A DNA stretch of 8,717 nt, taken from the NCBI GenBank assembly GCA_964641175.1, contig CAZXLJ010000130.1, positions 1 to 8,717 of the forward strand. The letters run 5' to 3'. How positions within the stretch are numbered: position 1 is the first letter of the stretch; every line of letters begins with the position of its first letter. Positions 7,494-8,717 of this stretch are shown in pieces. The stretch comes from CAYNST01 sp964641175 (GTDB lineage Bacteria > Pseudomonadota > Gammaproteobacteria > Pseudomonadales > Cellvibrionaceae). The notes under the pieces were generated by a model. That model ran no database searches, was not told where the DNA came from, and was given only the letters and a program-made list of their open reading frames with translations. A program made the position numbers and the translations under genes.

Positions 7494-8303
7494 TTAAAGA
7501 GCGCGGCGCGGCGCAGTGCGGACGTGGGTGGTATAGAGGGTAAGGCCGGTAAGCGAAAGTCCGCCGACCAGATTGCCCAGGACCACCGGAATTTCATTCC
7601 AGATTAAATAATCCATGATGGAGAAGTTGCCACCCATGATTAAGGCGGAAGGAAACAGAAACATGTTCACCACGGAGTGTTCGAAAGTCATGGCGAAGAA
7701 CAGCATGACCGGCATCCACATCGCGATAACCTTGCCACTGACGGTCGTGGATACCATTGCGCCGACCACGCCCAGGGAAACCATCCAGTTACACAGGACA
7801 CCACGGATAAAAATCGTGAGCATGCCGGCCGCGCCATATTCCTTGTAGCCGAGCGTTCGCGCCTCGCCGATGCCGGAAATGATTTCGCCCACCTTGTCTG
7901 GTTCGGTGGAAAAACCATTGGTAAATACGATAGCCATCAGCAGCGCGACGGTCAGCGCGCCTGCGAAGTTCCCCGTAAACACAACCCCCCAGTGTTTCAG
8001 AATGCGGCCGAAGGTCACGCCAGGGCGCTTGTCGAACAGGGCCAGGGGAGTGAGCACAAAAACACCGGTCAGGAGATCAAATCCCATCAAATACAGAATG
8101 CAAAAACCCACAGGAAAAAGGATGGCTCCGATAATCGGATAGCCCGTCTGGACGGAAACAGTAACGGCGAAGACGGCGCCGAGCGCAAGAATGGCGCCAG
8201 CCATGTAGGCGCGTATAAGGGCGTCGCGAGTAGCCATAAAAAGCTTGGACTCGCCGGCATCGATCATCTTGGTGACGAATTCGGAGGGAATTAAATAGGA
8301 CAT
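7494..8303 (-). CDS. Formate/nitrite transporter (FNT) family channel, probable nitrite transport
   Basis: A 269-residue inner-membrane protein of the FNT (FocA/NirC) family, which forms pentamers of aquaporin-like monomers moving small monovalent anions. Six hydrophobic segments are visible (about 27-50, 55-85, 104-126, 158-182, 188-216, 235-258). The family signature RGVLCNWMV (167-175) is present, and FEHSVVNMF (207-215) places the central pore histidine at H209, the same number as in E. coli FocA. The first pore loop reads GFDLLTGVF instead of the commoner LFTGN type. Sequence alone does not separate formate, nitrite and hydrosulfide channels. The partner kinase/phosphatase and the NtrC/sigma-54-like signals upstream favour nitrite. 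The start ATG at 8303 has only a weak GAG/AAG-like site upstream. No cytoplasmic nitrite reductase gene lies in the window. Confidence 0.95.
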   Translation of the reverse strand: MSYLIPSEFVTKMIDAGESKLFMATRDALIRAYMAGAILALGAVFAVTVSVQTGYPIIGAILFPVGFCILYLMGFDLLTGVFVLTPLALFDKRPGVTFGRILKHWGVVFTGNFAGALTVALLMAIVFTNGFSTEPDKVGEIISGIGEARTLGYKEYGAAGMLTIFIRGVLCNWMVSLGVVGAMVSTTVSGKVIAMWMPVMLFFAMTFEHSVVNMFLFPSALIMGGNFSIMDYLIWNEIPVVLGNLVGGLSLTGLTLYTTHVRTAPRRAL

Positions 8304-8337
8304 AAATACTTACTCGGGCGCATGAGGGTGAGTCGGC

Positions 8338-8373
8338 TGATCAAGAAATTTTTTGCAGAAATCCCTGATCAAA
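8338..8373. repeat. Direct repeat CTGATCAA in the channel gene leader
   Basis: CTGATCAA occurs at 8337-8344 (strictly C-T-G-A-T-C-A-A) and again at 8365-8372, a 28-base period. Because TGATCA is itself a palindrome, the two copies can also pair in RNA. The distal copy overlaps the predicted transcription start and the proximal copy lies in the leader. This could be a paired operator or chance. Confidence 0.35.
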
Positions 8374-8381
8374 CCCGAGAT

Positions 8382-8398
8382 AGCAAAAAGCGAACCCG
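8382..8398 (-). promoter_or_regulatory. Candidate sigma-54 promoter for channel-kinase operon
   Basis: On the minus strand GGGTTCGCTTTTTGCT has GG and GC dinucleotides separated by exactly ten bases. The -12 half (TTTGCT) is an excellent match to the sigma-54 consensus; the -24 half is only partial (GG and CG kept, CA missing). Transcription would start near 8371, giving a leader of about 68 bases before the channel ATG at 8303. No good sigma-70 promoter was seen in this interval. Confidence 0.4.
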
Positions 8399-8411
8399 GA
8401 CGTGACAGAGC

Positions 8412-8432
8412 CGTTTTTTTTAAAAAAAAACG
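8412..8432. repeat. CG-T8A9-CG palindrome (A/T tract) between enhancer and promoter
   Basis: Eight T followed by nine A, flanked by CG on both sides, make a nearly perfect 21-base palindrome. It lies about 40-60 bases upstream of the predicted sigma-54 start, where sigma-54 promoters often carry an IHF site or other DNA-shaping element. No IHF consensus was found here. A structural role or binding of an AT-specific architectural protein is possible but inferred. The tract is also a likely site for length variation. Confidence 0.6.
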
Positions 8433-8492
8433 TATAAAACAGACGTGTTCAAGCTGCCTGCTTTTTTGGGAATGCGGGGAGTTCAAGTTGGC

Positions 8493-8507
8493 GCACCAAG
8501 TTAGTGC
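8493..8507. promoter_or_regulatory. NtrC-type binding site (GCAC-N7-GTGC)
   Basis: GCACCAAGTTAGTGC matches the NtrC consensus GCAC-Y-N5-R-GTGC at every defined base. Symmetry extends outward to TTGGC on the left and CAA on the right. Its centre (about 8500) is about 130 bases upstream of the predicted sigma-54 start, a normal enhancer distance. The position, the downstream sigma-54-like element and the nitrogen-related gene product support each other. Binding is inferred. Confidence 0.5.
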
Positions 8508-8523
8508 CAATTCGTGAGAGGGT

Positions 8524-8568
8524 GCATTTTCAGTGCGCACAAAATCGCAGGGTGCGTGGTATTGGTGC
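8524..8568. promoter_or_regulatory. Two weaker NtrC-like sites in helical phase with the strong site
   Basis: GCAT-N7-GCGC (8524-8538, centre 8531) and GCGT-N7-GTGC (8554-8568, centre 8561) each deviate at two positions from GCAC-N7-GTGC. The centres at 8500, 8531 and 8561 are 30-31 bases apart, about three helical turns, like the 32-base spacing of the two NtrC sites upstream of enteric glnA. GGTGC or GCACC half-sites are dense throughout 8493-8593, including an ATTGGTGCT/AGCACCCAAT inverted pair (8561-8595). Confidence 0.25.
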
Positions 8569-8624
8569 TCTTTTGTTGATCATGGAAGCACCCAATGCGG
8601 TCAGGAATCGCTGAAGTTTCAAAG

Positions 8625-8687
8625 TCCCCCTTGCAAAGGGGGAAGAGCCAGGCAGAGTCCCCCCTGCCAAGGGGGGATTCAGGGGGG
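8625..8687. repeat. Paired C/G-rich hairpins, probable dispersed intergenic repeat
   Basis: Two perfect 8-base stems occur in tandem: TCCCCCTT-GCA-AAGGGGGA (8625-8643) and TCCCCCCT-GCCA-AGGGGGGA (8658-8677), with starts 33 bases apart. A further GGGGGG run follows at 8682-8687, resembling a partial third arm. Elements of this C5TT...AAG5 type are common intergenic palindromes in many proteobacterial genomes. Hairpin function (transcript end or stability of whatever lies beyond the right edge) is possible; neither hairpin has a T-run typical of an intrinsic terminator. Confidence 0.6.
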
Positions 8688-8717
8688 TGGTTTTTCCAGG
8701 GCGCGCACGAGATTCAC

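Larger units (their letters stand above)
8304..8717. other. Non-coding upstream region of the channel-kinase operon
   Basis: A 414-base stretch with no supportable gene. From the channel start outward it holds a short leader with a direct repeat, a sigma-54-like promoter, a T8A9 palindrome, an NtrC-type site with weaker companions, and two C/G-rich hairpins at the right edge. A 76-codon open frame on the minus strand (8310-8540) runs through the promoter elements and the A/T tract and is not believed to be coding. Confidence 0.7.

Noticed and set aside
8304..8371. ANTAR/NasR-type antiterminator leader or FNR site in the channel gene leader
   Set aside because: No pair of hexaloop hairpins followed by a terminator could be drawn, and the TGATCAA repeats do not form the TTGAT-N4-ATCAA dyad.
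8488..8510. Sigma-54 promoter on the minus strand within TTGGCACTAACTTGGT
   Set aside because: TGGCAC is a good -24, but ten bases later the dinucleotide is GT, not GC; the sequence is better explained as the NtrC-type palindrome.
8310..8540. 76-codon minus-strand frame just upstream of the channel gene
   Set aside because: It runs across the sigma-54-like promoter, the T8A9 tract and an NtrC-type site, has no clear ribosome site and no recognisable features.
8625..8687. CRISPR array or G-quadruplex
   Set aside because: Only two short hairpins with no uniform spacer pattern; the G-runs are too few and too unevenly spaced for a confident quadruplex.

Overview
The window reads as chromosomal DNA of a GC-rich (mid to high 50s %, by eye) gammaproteobacterium. 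A polysaccharide-degrading marine or soil lineage such as the Cellvibrio/Saccharophagus/Microbulbifer group fits best. That placement is inference: it rests on the intracellular beta-xylosidase, the response regulator and the nitrogen-assimilation style kinase/transporter pair, not on a marker gene. There are six protein-coding genes, and no RNA gene, CRISPR array or transposase was seen.

Layout. (1) Positions 1-1079, minus strand: a response regulator with an intact receiver domain and a degenerate GGDEF domain, cut by the left edge. (2) Positions 1080-1328: a divergent intergenic region. (3) Positions 1329-5688, plus strand: a co-oriented run of a short-chain dehydrogenase, an MsbA-like fused ABC exporter and a GH43 beta-xylosidase. 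Gaps of 125 and 86 bases separate them, and each has its own good ribosome binding site. (4) Positions 5717-8303, minus strand: a formate/nitrite-type channel gene (first) followed by a PP2C phosphatase/Ser-Thr kinase fusion with a membrane tail (second). They converge on the xylosidase gene with 28 bases between stop codons. (5) Positions 8304-8717: the upstream region of the channel gene, which is unusually rich in signals.

How the parts may work together. The xylosidase would hydrolyse xylo-oligosaccharides in the cytoplasm. The dehydrogenase may act on a sugar or derivative, and the exporter's cargo is unknown. The channel/kinase pair resembles the setting of the related kinase in pseudomonads, which lies among nitrate/nitrite assimilation genes. 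The region upstream supports nitrogen control: it has a GG-N10-GC sigma-54-like promoter, an exact GCAC-N7-GTGC NtrC-type site about 130 bases upstream of the predicted transcription start, two weaker sites about 31 bases apart, and a T8A9 palindrome between enhancer and promoter. The right edge carries two C/G-rich perfect hairpins of a likely dispersed repeat.

Most interesting points: the catalytically degenerate GGDEF domain that keeps an RxxD inhibitory-site motif (possible c-di-GMP receptor rather than synthase), the NtrC/sigma-54 architecture, and a kinase with no glycines in its nucleotide loop. I found no clearly new multi-gene system.
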